Positions 35,901 through 45,678 of a stretch of DNA of 45,988 bases are shown in pieces (position 1 is the stretch's first letter; each line of letters opens with the position of its first letter). The stretch spans positions 42,959 to 88,946 of the forward strand of contig NZ_DF970277.1 of assembly GCF_000953855.2 (NCBI RefSeq), read 5' to 3'. Source of the stretch: Mizugakiibacter sediminis (GTDB lineage: Bacteria; Pseudomonadota; Gammaproteobacteria; Xanthomonadales; Rhodanobacteraceae). Both the position numbers and the translations under genes were made by a program. The notes below the pieces were generated by a model. It did not search any database. It saw only the letters and a program-made list of their open reading frames with translations, and was not told the DNA's origin.

Positions 35901-36552
35901 CAACGACATCCGCACCACGCTGCAGGCGCTGTACGCACTGTTCGACAACTGCAACAGCCTGCACACCAACGCCTACGACGAGGCCATCACCACGCCCACC
36001 GAGGAATCGGTGCGCCGCGCGGTGGCGATCCAGCTGATCATCAACCGCGAGCTCGGCCTCAACTTCAACGAGAACCCGTGGCAGGGCAGCTTCGTGGTCG
36101 AGACGCTCACCGACCTGGTCGAGGAGGCCGTGTACAAGGAGTTCGAGGCGATCAGCGAGCGCGGCGGCGTGCTCGGCGCGATGGACACCATGTACCAGCG
36201 CGGCAAGATCCAGGAAGAGAGCCTGTACTACGAGCACAAGAAGCACGACGGCTCGCTGCCGATCATCGGCGTCAACACCTTCCTGCCGAAAGAACACGCC
36301 GGCGACATCACCACCACCATCGAGCTGATCCGCTCCACCGAGGCGGAGAAGCGGCAGCAGATCGCCAACGTGCAGGCCTATGCCGCCGCCCGCAACCCGC
36401 TGGCCCCCGACAGCCTGCGCCGCCTGCAGACCACCGCCCGCGACCGCCGCAACGTGTTCGAGGCGCTGATGGAAGCGGTGAAGTACAACTCGCTGGGGCA
36501 GATCAGCCACGCGCTGTACGAGGTGGGCGGCGAATACCGGCGCAACATGTAA
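32943..36552 (+). pseudogene. icmF: fused isobutyryl-CoA mutase IcmF, split by a one-base frameshift
   Basis: The gene encodes three parts. First is a B12-binding domain (LFDGHDAAINIM, the D-x-H-x2-x motif; VFGGGGGTI). Second is a MeaB-like GTPase chaperone (P-loop GITGTGGAGKSS, NKYD). Third is the large mutase barrel ([11 protein letters not shown] onward to [10 protein letters not shown]). IcmF interconverts isobutyryl-CoA and n-butyryl-CoA. Reading frame one runs from 32943 through the GTPase; frame two (open from before 34294 to 36552) carries the whole mutase. They are offset at a run of eight G (34236-34243); seven G would restore one continuous protein of about 1200 aa. A Gln stands where methylmalonyl-CoA mutase has its carboxylate-binding Arg (AQNTCIF), supporting isobutyryl-CoA. 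Both halves are intact, so the break is recent or a sequencing error. Confidence 0.88.
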
Positions 36553-36615
36553 TGCCGCCCGCCCGGCGTCGCCCGTCGGGCGACTGCGCCCTTCCCATCG
36601 CCGGCACGGCAAGGG

Positions 36616-37077
<462 letters not shown>

Positions 37078-37106
37078 CGGCTCGACCTTTACCGAACAGG
37101 ACCGCC

Positions 37107-37517
37107 ATGGACATCAGCATTCACGCCAGCTTCCTCCCGCACGCCGACCCCGACGCCTCGCTGGCGTTCTACCGCGACACGCTCGGCTTCGAGGTGCGCA
37201 ACGACGTCGGCTACCAGGGCCTGCGCTGGATCACGGTCGGCCCGCCCGGCCAGCCCGGCACGTCCATCGTGTTGTTCCCGCCGGCCGCCAGCCCCGGCGT
37301 CACCGACGCCGAGAAACGCACCATCGCCGAGATGATGGCCAAGGGCACCTACGCGATGCTGCTGCTGGCCACGGCCGACCTCGACGCCGCCTACGCGCGC
37401 ATCCAGGCCAGCGGCGCCGAGATCGTCGAGGAGCCGACCATGCAGCCCTACGGCGTGCGCGACTGCGCGGTGCGCGATCCCGCCGGCAATCTGCTGCGCG
37501 TGCAGGAGCGGCGGTGA
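37107..37517 (+). CDS. VOC-family (glyoxalase/bleomycin-resistance fold) protein
   Basis: 136 aa. One pair of beta-alpha-beta-beta-beta modules: [30 protein letters not shown] and a C-terminal [20 protein letters not shown], with the metal-binding glutamate near the end. No specific enzyme can be named. Co-transcribed with the AraC-type regulator upstream. Its stop lies 35 bp before the next ATG, with an AAGGAG site in between. Confidence 0.9.
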   Translation: MDISIHASFLPHADPDASLAFYRDTLGFEVRNDVGYQGLRWITVGPPGQPGTSIVLFPPAASPGVTDAEKRTIAEMMAKGTYAMLLLATADLDAAYARIQASGAEIVEEPTMQPYGVRDCAVRDPAGNLLRVQERR

Positions 37518-37552
37518 GCCGCCGCCGCAAACCCACCAAGAAGGAGCACACG

Positions 37553-38026
37553 ATGGCCGAGAAGAAACCCGTGAAGACCGGCGCGAAACCGGCGGGCCGC
37601 AGCGGCGTCGGCAAGACGTCGAAGGGATTCACCGCCGAAGAGCGCGAGGCGATGCGCGAGCGCACGCGGGAGATGAAGGCCGCGCGCAGCGGCGCGGACG
37701 GCGAGGCGGAAGTGCTGGCGAAGATCGCCGCGATGCCGGAGCCGGACCGCGCGATGGCGACGCGGCTGCACGCCATCATCAAGGCCAGCGCGCCGTCGCT
37801 GTCGGCGCGCACCTGGTACGGCATGCCCGCGTACACGAAGAACGACAAGGTGGTGTGCTTCTTCCGTCCGGGGCACAAGTTCAAGGACCGCTACGCGACG
37901 TTCGGCTTCAACGACACGGCCAAGCTCGACGACGGCGCCATGTGGCCGACCGCGTTCGCGCTGAAGCAACTCACCGCCGCCGAAGAGGCGCGCATCGCCG
38001 CGCTGGTGAAGAAGGCGGTGGGTTGA
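37553..38026 (+). CDS. DUF1801/YdhG-like protein
   Basis: 157 aa. A basic, disordered N-terminus ([20 protein letters not shown]) precedes the DUF1801 fold: [58 protein letters not shown]. The family is small and uncharacterised. The ATG at 37553 has AAGGAG 6 nt upstream; an earlier GTG overlapping the VOC stop is less likely. Probably third gene of the AraC-VOC unit. Confidence 0.88.
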   Translation: MAEKKPVKTGAKPAGRSGVGKTSKGFTAEEREAMRERTREMKAARSGADGEAEVLAKIAAMPEPDRAMATRLHAIIKASAPSLSARTWYGMPAYTKNDKVVCFFRPGHKFKDRYATFGFNDTAKLDDGAMWPTAFALKQLTAAEEARIAALVKKAVG

Positions 38027-38162
38027 GCGCGATCGAGCGCCGCTTGCGACGAGCCTGTGGCAAGGCTTCGGATGGCCGGATCGGCAACACGCGAGCGGCC
38101 GCGGCCGGACGCCGCGGGTCCAAGCCGGCGGGAGCGCGGGCATCGGCTCGCGGGAGGCGGCG

Positions 38163-38168
38163 TAGAAT
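38163..38168 (+). promoter_or_regulatory. -10 element of the membrane protein gene
   Basis: TAGAAT followed by CCGGTCCG, 42 bp before the ATG. The -35 is not recognisable. Confidence 0.4.
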
Positions 38169-38209
38169 CCGGTCCGCCTCGCTGCGAGGCCCATCGAGGG
38201 GGATCGATC

Positions 38210-38773
38210 ATGATGTCGCTTGCCCAGCTCTGGCTTCCCGTCGCGCTATCCGCGGTGGGGGTGTTCGTCGCCAGCAGCATCCTGCACATGCTGCTCAAGT
38301 TCTGGCACACGCCCGATTACCGCGCGCTCGCCAACGAGGACGAGGTCCGCTCCGCGATCCGCAACGGCCATCCCGCGCCGGGCATGTACGTCGTGCCCTA
38401 TTGCCGCATGGAAGAGATGAAGAAGCCGGAGTCCGTGCAGAAATACGAGACGGGTCCGGTGGGCTTCTTCTTCCTGCTGCCGAACGGCATGCCCAACATG
38501 GGCAAGAGCCTCTCGCTCTGGTTCCTGCTGTGCCTGGCGGTGTCGTTTTTCTGCGCGCTGATCGCCGCCGCCGCGTTTGCGGCGGGCGCGGACGGCCACC
38601 GCGTGTTCCACGTGACCGCGCTGGTCGCCTTCGCGTCCTATGCGACGGGATCGTTTTCCATGGGGATCTGGTGGGGGCAGCCGTGGCGCGCGGTTTTCAA
38701 GTACGCCGTCGATAGCTTGATCTACGCGCTGGTGACGGGCGCGGTCTTCATGGGGCTGTGGCCGCAGCCCTGA
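38210..38773 (+). CDS. small integral membrane protein of unknown function
   Basis: 187 aa. Helix 1 at about 5-30 (LWLPVALSAVGVFVASSILHMLL), a 70-residue soluble loop with GHPAPGMYVVPYCRMEEMKKPE, then three more helices from about 95, ending TGAVFMGLWPQP. Two adjacent ATG codons (38210, 38213) follow a GAGGGGG ribosome site. I do not recognise a named family. Alone, between the DUF1801 gene and a convergent gene. The 174 bp after it (38774-38947) show no gene. Confidence 0.85.
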   Translation: MMSLAQLWLPVALSAVGVFVASSILHMLLKFWHTPDYRALANEDEVRSAIRNGHPAPGMYVVPYCRMEEMKKPESVQKYETGPVGFFFLLPNGMPNMGKSLSLWFLLCLAVSFFCALIAAAAFAAGADGHRVFHVTALVAFASYATGSFSMGIWWGQPWRAVFKYAVDSLIYALVTGAVFMGLWPQP

Positions 38774-38947
38774 TCGGGAAGACGACCGCCGACGCGGGCG
38801 CCGGCATGCGCGTCCGCGTGCGCTTCGGGGCGCGGATTCCTGCGCGCGCCGTCGCTCCCGGCGCGGCGGTGTGGCGAACCTCGTGCAGCGTGTGGGTCAC
38901 GCCGGGGCGCGGACCGGGCCGCCGGGCCCGACCCGCGCGGGATCGAC

Positions 38948-39673
38948 TCAGCGGCTCTTCGTGAACGTGAGGCCGTGCCCCTCGCGCCGGGAGACGAAGC
39001 CGATCACCTGGCCGCGGCCGTCGCGCTCGAACACCTTGCGCACGCGCGGCTGGCCGGGCGTGAACAGCACGTCGCGCACCTCCGCCAGCAGCGGCAGCGG
39101 CTTGCCGCCGTTGGTGGCGCCGAAGAGACGGTCGCCCTGGCGCGTGATGACCACCGTGAAGGCGGGGGCGGCGCGGTAAGTGCCGACGTACTGGTCCAGA
39201 TCGGCAGGCGCGAGCGCGACCGCCGGTGGGTCGTCGGAGAGCGCGACGGTCTGGCTGGAAATCATGCGCCAGTCGCCGTTCTCGTCCAGCCACACCTCGG
39301 TGGAGCGGAAGCGCGGCCGCAGGGTTTGTTCGCCGACGCGCACGGTGGCGTTGTCGGTGAAGCTCGTCACCGCTACGTTGCCGTGGATCTCGACGTGGAA
39401 GTCGGTCTGCACCAGCTTGTTGCTGACGCCGACGGGGCCCGCCGGGCCGGGCGCGACGATGTCCGCCTTGGTGGCGATGTCGCCGTTCTCGTTGATGAAA
39501 ACCACGCGGTCGTCGAGGTAGCGCGCGAGCGTCTTGACGTCGTTCGACGCCGAGGCGTCGGAGAAGGCTTGCGACTGGCGCTGGATCAGCGCGGCGACGT
39601 CCTCGCCCGCGGGCGCGGCGCCGGCGGCGGCAAGGGCGAGTGCGATCAGCGCGTGCGGCAGGATGCGTGGCAT
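38948..39673 (-). CDS. secreted NTF2-like (DUF4440) protein
   Basis: 241 aa. Signal peptide (MPRILPHALIALALAAAGAA, cleavage near 22). Residues about 25-145 form an NTF2/SnoaL-like domain (DVAALIQRQSQAFSDASASN, ARYLDDRVVFINENGDI, STEVWLDENGDWRMISSQTV). The C-terminal part has YVGTYRAAPAFTVVITRQGDRLF, the pattern of small beta domains often attached to exported hydrolases. No enzyme activity can be assigned. Start fixed by GAGGAAA 6 nt before the ATG. Confidence 0.88.
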   Translation of the reverse strand: MPRILPHALIALALAAAGAAPAGEDVAALIQRQSQAFSDASASNDVKTLARYLDDRVVFINENGDIATKADIVAPGPAGPVGVSNKLVQTDFHVEIHGNVAVTSFTDNATVRVGEQTLRPRFRSTEVWLDENGDWRMISSQTVALSDDPPAVALAPADLDQYVGTYRAAPAFTVVITRQGDRLFGATNGGKPLPLLAEVRDVLFTPGQPRVRKVFERDGRGQVIGFVSRREGHGLTFTKSR

Positions 39674-39904
39674 GGTGGTTTCCTCGTGGGCGACCCAATT
39701 TAGCCGGCGCGCCTGTCGCCGCATGTGCCGTTCGGGGGGGGCGCGGGCGCGATGCGGGGCACCGCAACGGGATGATTCGTGGGTGATGTCCCGGTTTCTG
39801 TTGACGAGCGCGGCGGACTCGTCCGACCAGACTTCCGTCATTCCCGCACGCGGGCGCAATGGTGCTAAGTTCCGCGGATTCTTGGTCCACTGCGGGAGCC
39901 CTCC

Positions 39905-41857
39905 ATGTCCGTCGTTTCCCTCGCCGCGCCGGCCGGCGCGCGCCGAACCGCTGCACGTCTCGTTCTCGCCGCGTCGATCGTGTCGGCGGCGGGCGCGGCG
40001 GCCGCGCAGGACGCGCGAAGCGCCCAGGTGCCGGCGCCGCTGGACACGCCGTATGCGGGCACGATCGCCATCCACGTCGACGCCAGCGACACGGCGCAGG
40101 GCATCTTCCGCGTGCGCGAAACGATCCCGGTGCAGCCGGGCGCGCTGACGCTGCTGTATCCGCAGTGGATCCCCGGCGACCACTCGCCGACCGGCCCGAT
40201 CGCCATGCTCGCCGGGCTTAGGCTCGGCGCCGGCGGCAAGCCGCTGGCATGGAAGCGCGACAAATACGACGTCTACGCCTTCCATGTCGACGTGCCCGCG
40301 GGCGTGTCCACGCTCGACGCCGAGTTCCAGTACCTGTCGCCGCGCGACGACGGCTTCGAGATGACCGACCTGATGCTGGATCTGGCGTGGAGCAAGATGG
40401 CGCTGTATCCGGCCGGCCATTTCGCGCGCGACATCGTCTTCCAGCCCAGCCTGACGCTGCCGCACGGCTGGCAGTTCGGCAGCGCGCTGGAGACCGCCGC
40501 GCAGGCGGGCGACACCACCACCTTCAAGCCGGTGCCGTTCGACACGCTGGTCGATTCGCCGGTCTACGCCGGCCGCTACTTCAAGCGCGTCGACCTCGCG
40601 CCCGGCGCCAAGGTGCCGGTGCACCTCGACATCGTCGCCGACGCGCCGAAGTACCTGGAGATCACGCCGGAACAGCTGGCCGCGCACCGCGCGCTGGTGG
40701 CGCAGGCGAACGCGCTGTTCGGCTCGCACCACTACGACCACTACGACTTCCTGTTCTCGCTGTCGGACCAGCTCGCCGGCAACGGCCTGGAGCACCACCA
40801 GTCCAGCGAGAACGGCCTGGGCGCCGACTATTTCACCGCCTGGAAGGATGCCGCGCCCGGCCGCGACCTGCTGGCGCACGAGTACACGCATTCGTGGAAC
40901 GGCAAGTTCCGCCGTCCGGCCGACCTGTGGACGCCGAACTTCAACGTGCCGATGGGCGACTCGCTGCTGTGGGTATACGAAGGGCAGACGCAGTACTGGG
41001 GCTTCGTGCTGACCGCGCGTTCCGGGCTGTGGACGCCCGAGCAGTTCCGCGACGCGCTGGCGATGGTCGCCGCCAACTACGACCGCAACCGCCTCGGCTT
41101 CGACTGGCGCACGCTGGAGGACACCACCAACGATCCGACCGCCGCGCGTCGCGCGGGCCTGCCGTTCCGCAGCTGGCAGATGAGCGAGGAGTACTACAGC
41201 GCCGGGCAGATGCTGTGGCTGGCGGTGGATGCCAAGCTGCGCGCGCTCACCCACGACCGCAAGTCGCTGGACGATTTCGCCAGGGCGTTCTTCGGCGTCG
41301 ACGACGGCAGTTTCGTGACGAAGACCTACACCTTCGACGACGTGGTCGCGACGTTGAACGGCGTGGCGAAGTACGATTGGGCGGACTTCCTGCGCGCCCG
41401 CGTCGACACGGTGCGCCCGCCGCTGCTGGACGGCCTCGAAGCCGCCGGCTGGAAGCTGGTCTACACCGACCGCAAGAGCGCGTACGAACAGCAGTACGAC
41501 AGCCGCTCGCAGTCGCCGCGCCACCTCTACAACTACGCCTGGTCGATCGGCATCACCCTGGGCAAGGACGGCGTGATCAACGACGTGCGCTGGAACGGCC
41601 CGGCGTTCAAGGCCGGCGTCAGCACCGGCGCGACGCTGGTCGCGGTGAACGGGCAGGATTACACGGACGACGTGCTCAAGGACGCGATCGCCGCGGCCAA
41701 GGGCGGTTCCGCGCCGATCCGGTTGCTGCTGAAGTACCAGGGCGGCTACCGCACGGTGGCGGTGGACTATCACGACGGCCTGCAGTATCCGCACCTGGTG
41801 CGCATCGAGGGCAAGCCGGATTACCTCGGCGAGATCATCGCCCCGCGCAAGCCGTAG
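39905..41857 (+). CDS. M61-family glycyl aminopeptidase with PDZ domain
   Basis: 650 aa. Signal peptide (to about AAAAQD, 38). An N-terminal beta domain precedes the zinc peptidase domain with HEYTH near residue 325 (LLAHEYTHSWNGKFRRP) and downstream glutamate in WVYEGQTQYWG. The C-terminal PDZ domain (about 540-620) contains GKDGVINDVRWNGPAFKAGV. Relatives preferentially remove N-terminal glycine or alanine from peptides in the periplasm. The preceding 231-bp gap holds a TGCTAAGTT that may be its -10, and a short GTCATTCCCGC repeat fragment. Confidence 0.93.
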   Translation: MSVVSLAAPAGARRTAARLVLAASIVSAAGAAAAQDARSAQVPAPLDTPYAGTIAIHVDASDTAQGIFRVRETIPVQPGALTLLYPQWIPGDHSPTGPIAMLAGLRLGAGGKPLAWKRDKYDVYAFHVDVPAGVSTLDAEFQYLSPRDDGFEMTDLMLDLAWSKMALYPAGHFARDIVFQPSLTLPHGWQFGSALETAAQAGDTTTFKPVPFDTLVDSPVYAGRYFKRVDLAPGAKVPVHLDIVADAPKYLEITPEQLAAHRALVAQANALFGSHHYDHYDFLFSLSDQLAGNGLEHHQSSENGLGADYFTAWKDAAPGRDLLAHEYTHSWNGKFRRPADLWTPNFNVPMGDSLLWVYEGQTQYWGFVLTARSGLWTPEQFRDALAMVAANYDRNRLGFDWRTLEDTTNDPTAARRAGLPFRSWQMSEEYYSAGQMLWLAVDAKLRALTHDRKSLDDFARAFFGVDDGSFVTKTYTFDDVVATLNGVAKYDWADFLRARVDTVRPPLLDGLEAAGWKLVYTDRKSAYEQQYDSRSQSPRHLYNYAWSIGITLGKDGVINDVRWNGPAFKAGVSTGATLVAVNGQDYTDDVLKDAIAAAKGGSAPIRLLLKYQGGYRTVAVDYHDGLQYPHLVRIEGKPDYLGEIIAPRKP

Positions 41858-41926
41858 GGCGGGTTGCGCGCGCGCGATTCCGCGACGATGCCTTGGCAGG
41901 GCGGGTTGCGCGCAGCGCAACCCGCC
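41856..41926. repeat. paired GGCGGGTTGCGC repeats with a 12-bp hairpin
   Basis: AGGGCGGGTTGCGCGC occurs twice in direct orientation (from about 41856 and about 41898). The second copy is followed after a 3-nt loop by its perfect complement (stem 41900-41911 / 41915-41926). There is no U-run, so it is a repeat element rather than a classic terminator, though it may shape the M61 mRNA end. Confidence 0.6.
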
Positions 41927-41963
41927 GCCCGCCCGACGACAACATCGCAACACAGGTGCCTCG

Positions 41964-42911
41964 ATGCCTTCCCGAACGAGCGACCCGACGACCCCGACCT
42001 ATCCGATCGGCACGCCCGGACGCCCTTGGGGCGCCGCGGAGAAAGCCCTGTGGCTGTCGCGCCAGAGCCGCAAGCGCAGCTACGAGGAAGACGTGTCGAG
42101 CCGGATCGAGCCGCTGCGCGCGCGCTTCGACGTCGAGGCGTACGGCCGCCTCGACTATCATCCGGACGTCTATCCGCTGTTCGCGATCCGCAGCCGCGAT
42201 TGGCGCGACGAACTGCCGGTCGCGTTGGTGACGGGCGGCGTGCACGGCTACGAGACCAGCGGCGTGCACGGCGCGCTGCGCTTCGTCGAGGCGCACGCGG
42301 CGGATTATGCGGGCCGCGTCAACCTGCTGGTCGCGCCGTGCGTCAGCCCGTGGGCGTACGAACGCATCCACCGCTGGAACATGCACGCGATCGACCCGAA
42401 CCGTTCGTTCCGCGAGGACAGTCCGGCGGCGGAGTCGGCCGCGCTGATGCGCCTGGTCACGCCGGTTCGCGAGCGCGTGCTGGTGCACATCGATCTGCAC
42501 GAGACCACCGACAGCGACGAATCCGAGTTCCGTCCGGCGCTGGCCGCGCGCGACGGCAAACCGTTCGAGCCGGGCGAGATCCCCGACGGCTTCTACCTGG
42601 TCGACGACGCCGAGCATCCGCAGCCGGAATTCCAGCAGGCGGTGATCGCGGCGGTGGCGAAGGTCACCCATATCGCGGCGCCGGACGCCGACGGCCGGAT
42701 CATCGGCGCGCCGGTGGTGGCGCCGGGCGTGATCCGCTACCCGTTGCGCGAGTTGGGCCTGTGCGCCGGCATCACCCGCGCGCCCTACCGGACCACCACC
42801 GAGGTCTACCCCGACAGCCCGCGCGCCACCCCCGAGCAGTGCAACGCCGCGCAGGCGACGGCGGTGTGCGCGGCGATCGAGTTTGCGCTGGCGCGCGGCG
42901 CGCCGCGCTGA
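41964..42911 (+). CDS. M14-family zinc carboxypeptidase
   Basis: 315 aa, no signal peptide, so cytoplasmic. Zinc ligands H-x2-E in TGGVHGYETSG (about 91-97), the third histidine in VHIDLHETTDSDES (about 179), substrate residues in PNRSFRED, and the catalytic glutamate in RTTTEVYPDSP (about 279). The layout resembles bacterial M14 members near the succinylglutamate desuccinylase/aspartoacylase side of the family. It removes a C-terminal residue or hydrolyses an N-acyl amino acid. Transcribed like the M61 gene and 106 bp after it, across the hairpin repeats. Confidence 0.9.
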   Translation: MPSRTSDPTTPTYPIGTPGRPWGAAEKALWLSRQSRKRSYEEDVSSRIEPLRARFDVEAYGRLDYHPDVYPLFAIRSRDWRDELPVALVTGGVHGYETSGVHGALRFVEAHAADYAGRVNLLVAPCVSPWAYERIHRWNMHAIDPNRSFREDSPAAESAALMRLVTPVRERVLVHIDLHETTDSDESEFRPALAARDGKPFEPGEIPDGFYLVDDAEHPQPEFQQAVIAAVAKVTHIAAPDADGRIIGAPVVAPGVIRYPLRELGLCAGITRAPYRTTTEVYPDSPRATPEQCNAAQATAVCAAIEFALARGAPR

Positions 42912-43040
42912 GCGGGCGACGCCGGCCATCCCGGGGCGGCGCCGGTTCCCTCCGCGAAGGAGCGGGCGGCGCGCGCCACCTTGCCGCCGCCATCCCGGAG
43001 CCCATGCGAACCGTGCCGACGCGGCGCTCCGCTCCGGCGC

Positions 43041-43588
43041 TCAGCGGGAACCGCCGGGGTGCCAGAAGTTCGTGGTCACCACGCCGAGCTTCTCGGCGTC
43101 GCTCTGGATGTACGGCAGCGCGAGCGATCCGTCGGGCGGCGCGAGGTGGCTGACCACCGTGTGCAGGGTGCGGCCGCCATGGCCCAGCACCAGCATCAGG
43201 CTGATCTTGGCCGGCCCTATCGGTGTCTGCAGAGCGATCTCGGCGCGACCGGCGCAGTCCGCGTACACCGTGTACGTGCCGGTCTCGTTGATGTGGAAGC
43301 CGGTCACCGTATCGGCGGCGCCAGGCAGCGGCGTGCCGTTGGCCATCACGAAGTCGACCTGCGAGAGGTGGCCGTAGCCATCGAAGTGCGTCATCGCCAC
43401 GCCGTCGCGGGTTTCCACTTGCGTGCCCGGCGGGCGGCCCGGGTACACGATCTGGCCGGACACGCGGAAAGCGTAATCTCCATACAGCGAGGCATGGCTG
43501 CAGAGATCGTTGTCGGTGGACTGGGCGCGGGCGGCGAGCGGGGCCGCGAGCGCGGTCGCCGGCAGGGTAGGGATACGAGCCGTTTCAT
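43041..43588 (-). pseudogene. small secreted protein of unknown function, frameshifted in its signal peptide
   Basis: A perfect GGAGG-CGACC-ATG places the start at 43588 (MKRLVSLP...). That frame soon turns into arginine-rich nonsense. The conserved-looking frame (LPATALAAPLAARAQSTDNDLCSHASLYGDYAF ... NFWHPGGSR) has a good signal-peptide end but no start. One extra C in either CCC run at about 43562-43573 would join them as MKRLVSPTLPATALAAPLAARAQ. The mature part, about 150 aa, contains two Cys and a repeating beta pattern (VYPGRPPGTQVETRDGVAMTHFDGYGHLSQVDF). I do not recognise the family. Confidence 0.7.
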
Positions 43589-43747
43589 GGTCGCCTCCAT
43601 CGTCGAAACGCCGGCCACGGTGCGGCCGGTCGCGTGAAACCCGTTCTAGCCATCGCCCCGCGGGCGGACAATGGAGAGCGCCTGTAGACTGGCTGTAGGC
43701 GTCGGCACGGTGCGACGGCTCGGCGGAGAGAGAAGCAGGGGCGGGCG

Positions 43748-45036
43748 CTACAGATGGCGGGCGGCTGCCGCCGCGGCAGGGGCCTGCGCCAGCGTGCCGT
43801 CGGCCACCACCACGCGATTGCGCCGCGGCGCTTGGCCTCGTAGAGCGCCGCATCGGCGCGCGCGAACAGCGCGTCGGCCGAATAGCCGGTGTCGGCGTCG
43901 GTCTCGGCCACGCCCATGCTCAGGGTGAGGCCGGGCAGGGCGGGCGAGTGCACGGGCGCGGCGGCCTCGACGGCGGCACGGATGGTCTCCGCGAGCAGTG
44001 CGGCCGAGGCCGGCGTCTGGTCGGCGCACGCGATCAGGAATTCGTCGCCGCCGAAGCGGCCGAACAGGTCGGCGCTGACCAGGTGCTCGCGCACGATACC
44101 GACGACCAGCTTGAGCGCGCTGTCGCCGGCGAGGTGACCGAGGCGGTCGTTGATCGTCTTGAAGTGGTCGAGGTCGAAGACGATCAGGCTGACCGGCCGA
44201 TCGTAATGAGCGAGATGCTCCACCAGTTCGCGCAGTCCGGCGGCGAAGGCCTGACGGTTGAGCACGCCGGTCAGCGGATCGTTGGTCGCCCGCTGCCGCA
44301 GTTGCTGCGATTCGTTCTGCAGGCGGCTGTTGGCCGACTGCAGCGCGCGGTGCTGGCGCGCGAGGCGCCGCGTTTCCTGCGCCAGTAGCCGGCTGCGCCG
44401 CCACGACAGCCACCAGACGCCGACGACGAGCAGCAAGGCCAGCGCCCACCAGCGCGTCGTCGATGGCGGGGTGTCGGGTGCGGCCGACGTCGCCGGTGCG
44501 ATCACGGGCGTGGCGGACGCGGCGACGTGCGTGACCGGTACCGCGATCGGCGCTGCAGCAGTGGCGGGGGCAGGGACGATTGGCGCCGGCGCCGCGGCGT
44601 CGGCAGGGACCACGGGTGCCGGCGCCGCGGCGTCGGCTTCTGTCGTGTCGCGGACGGTCGCCACCGACGTTGACGACGCTCCGCTGTCCGCGAAGGGAGA
44701 CGATGTCGAAGGACTCGGGTCTGCAGCGATCGCCGGCGCCGGCTCCGGCGGTGGAAGTCTTGGCGGTGGCAGCGGATCGCCTGGCCTCCATCCCGGCGGC
44801 GGCGGCGCACCGAATGGCGGCGGCGGCGCGCCGGGTGGCGGAGGCGGCGCGCCGGGTGGCGGAGGCGGCGGCCGATCGAAGGGCCGCGGTTGCTGCGCCC
44901 ATGCATGCGGCGACGCCCATCCGACGCACAGCGCCAGCAGCGTTACCCGCGTGAATACCTGGCACAACGAAGCGTTCAACCCCCGACCCCCCGGCCGCCG
45001 CGCGAAGCCTAACCCAAGCGCGGCCGCGGGGTGCAC
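43748..45036 (-). CDS. membrane diguanylate cyclase with proline-rich periplasmic region (apparent frameshift near C-terminus)
   Basis: About 430 aa. Order: N-terminal signal/helix (VTLLALCVGWASPHAWAQ), a proline-rich stretch of PPPPGAP repeats, an Ala/Pro/Val-rich segment, one transmembrane helix (WWALALLLVVGVWWL), a coiled coil (RRLARQHRALQSANSRLQNE), and a GGDEF domain with an intact FGGDEF active site. It makes cyclic di-GMP. The inhibitory I-site position reads VSAD instead of R-x2-D. The domain end should read ALYEAKRRGRNRVVVAD, but one C is missing near 43820-43826, so the reading frame leaves the domain there; in the corrected frame the protein ends at 43748. Start uncertain: GTG 45036 or TTG near 44979. 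Confidence 0.82.
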
Positions 45037-45071
45037 CGTGGCAGGGATCGTACGTTCCCGTCCAAGGGGCG

Positions 45072-45678
45072 ACGGGCGCGACAGTCCGCTCGGCCAACAC
45101 GAACCGCAGATTGCGGAATCCCAGCGGGCCGCTCTCGATCACCCGCAGGCCGGCATCGCGGACGAGCGCGACGAGGTCGTCGGGCGCGACGTGGCCGTGC
45201 GGGTGGAAGTGCTGCAACGGGCTTCTGGATGCGGACGGGGGCGCATCGAAATCGACGACCGGCACGCGACCGCCCGGTTGGGCACGCGCCGGATCTCGCG
45301 CGCGCACTGCTCGCGTTCGGCGCGGGGCAGGTGGTGCAGCATCAAGGTGCTCGGCGCGCGATCGAAGCACGCGTCGGCGAAAGGCAGCGTCTGCGCGGCC
45401 GCCTGCCGGAATTCCGCCGCAAGCCCGGCGTCGCGCGCCTTCTGCGTTGCACATTCGATCATCTCCGGCGACGCGTCGATGCCGTGCACGCTTCCTCCGA
45501 TGCCTACGCGGCGTCGGGCCTCGAGCGCCAGGCTGCCCGTGCCGCAGCCGACGTCGAGCACGGCCTCGCCCGGCGCGATGCGCGCGCGACCGACCGGCAG
45601 TCGGCGGCGGCGCGGCGGACGCGGCTTGAGGTGCCGCCGTGGATGCGGTCGGCGAACGGCGCGAGCGCGCGCCTTCAC
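45072..45678 (-). pseudogene. class I SAM-dependent methyltransferase, broken by several frameshifts
   Basis: The SAM-binding motif is clear: RIAPGEAVLDVGCGTGSLAL, then VHGIDASPEMIECA and LMLHHLPRAEREQCAREI, and in another frame GGRVPVVDFDAP and LGFRNLRFVLAERT. A GTG start at 45678 overlaps the YpfJ-like stop (GTGA). Three one-base shifts are needed to read it through: about 45652-45672, 45597-45602 and 45272-45280. The true 3' end is not fixed. It resembles ubiquinone/menaquinone-biosynthesis-like methyltransferases, substrate unknown. Either a decaying gene or poor sequence. Confidence 0.7.

Noticed and set aside
44750-44880. Tandem repeat or CRISPR-like array near 44.8 kb
   Set aside because: The repeated GGCGGCGGCGC units are codons of the poly-proline segment of the diguanylate cyclase. 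No spacers and no cas genes are present.
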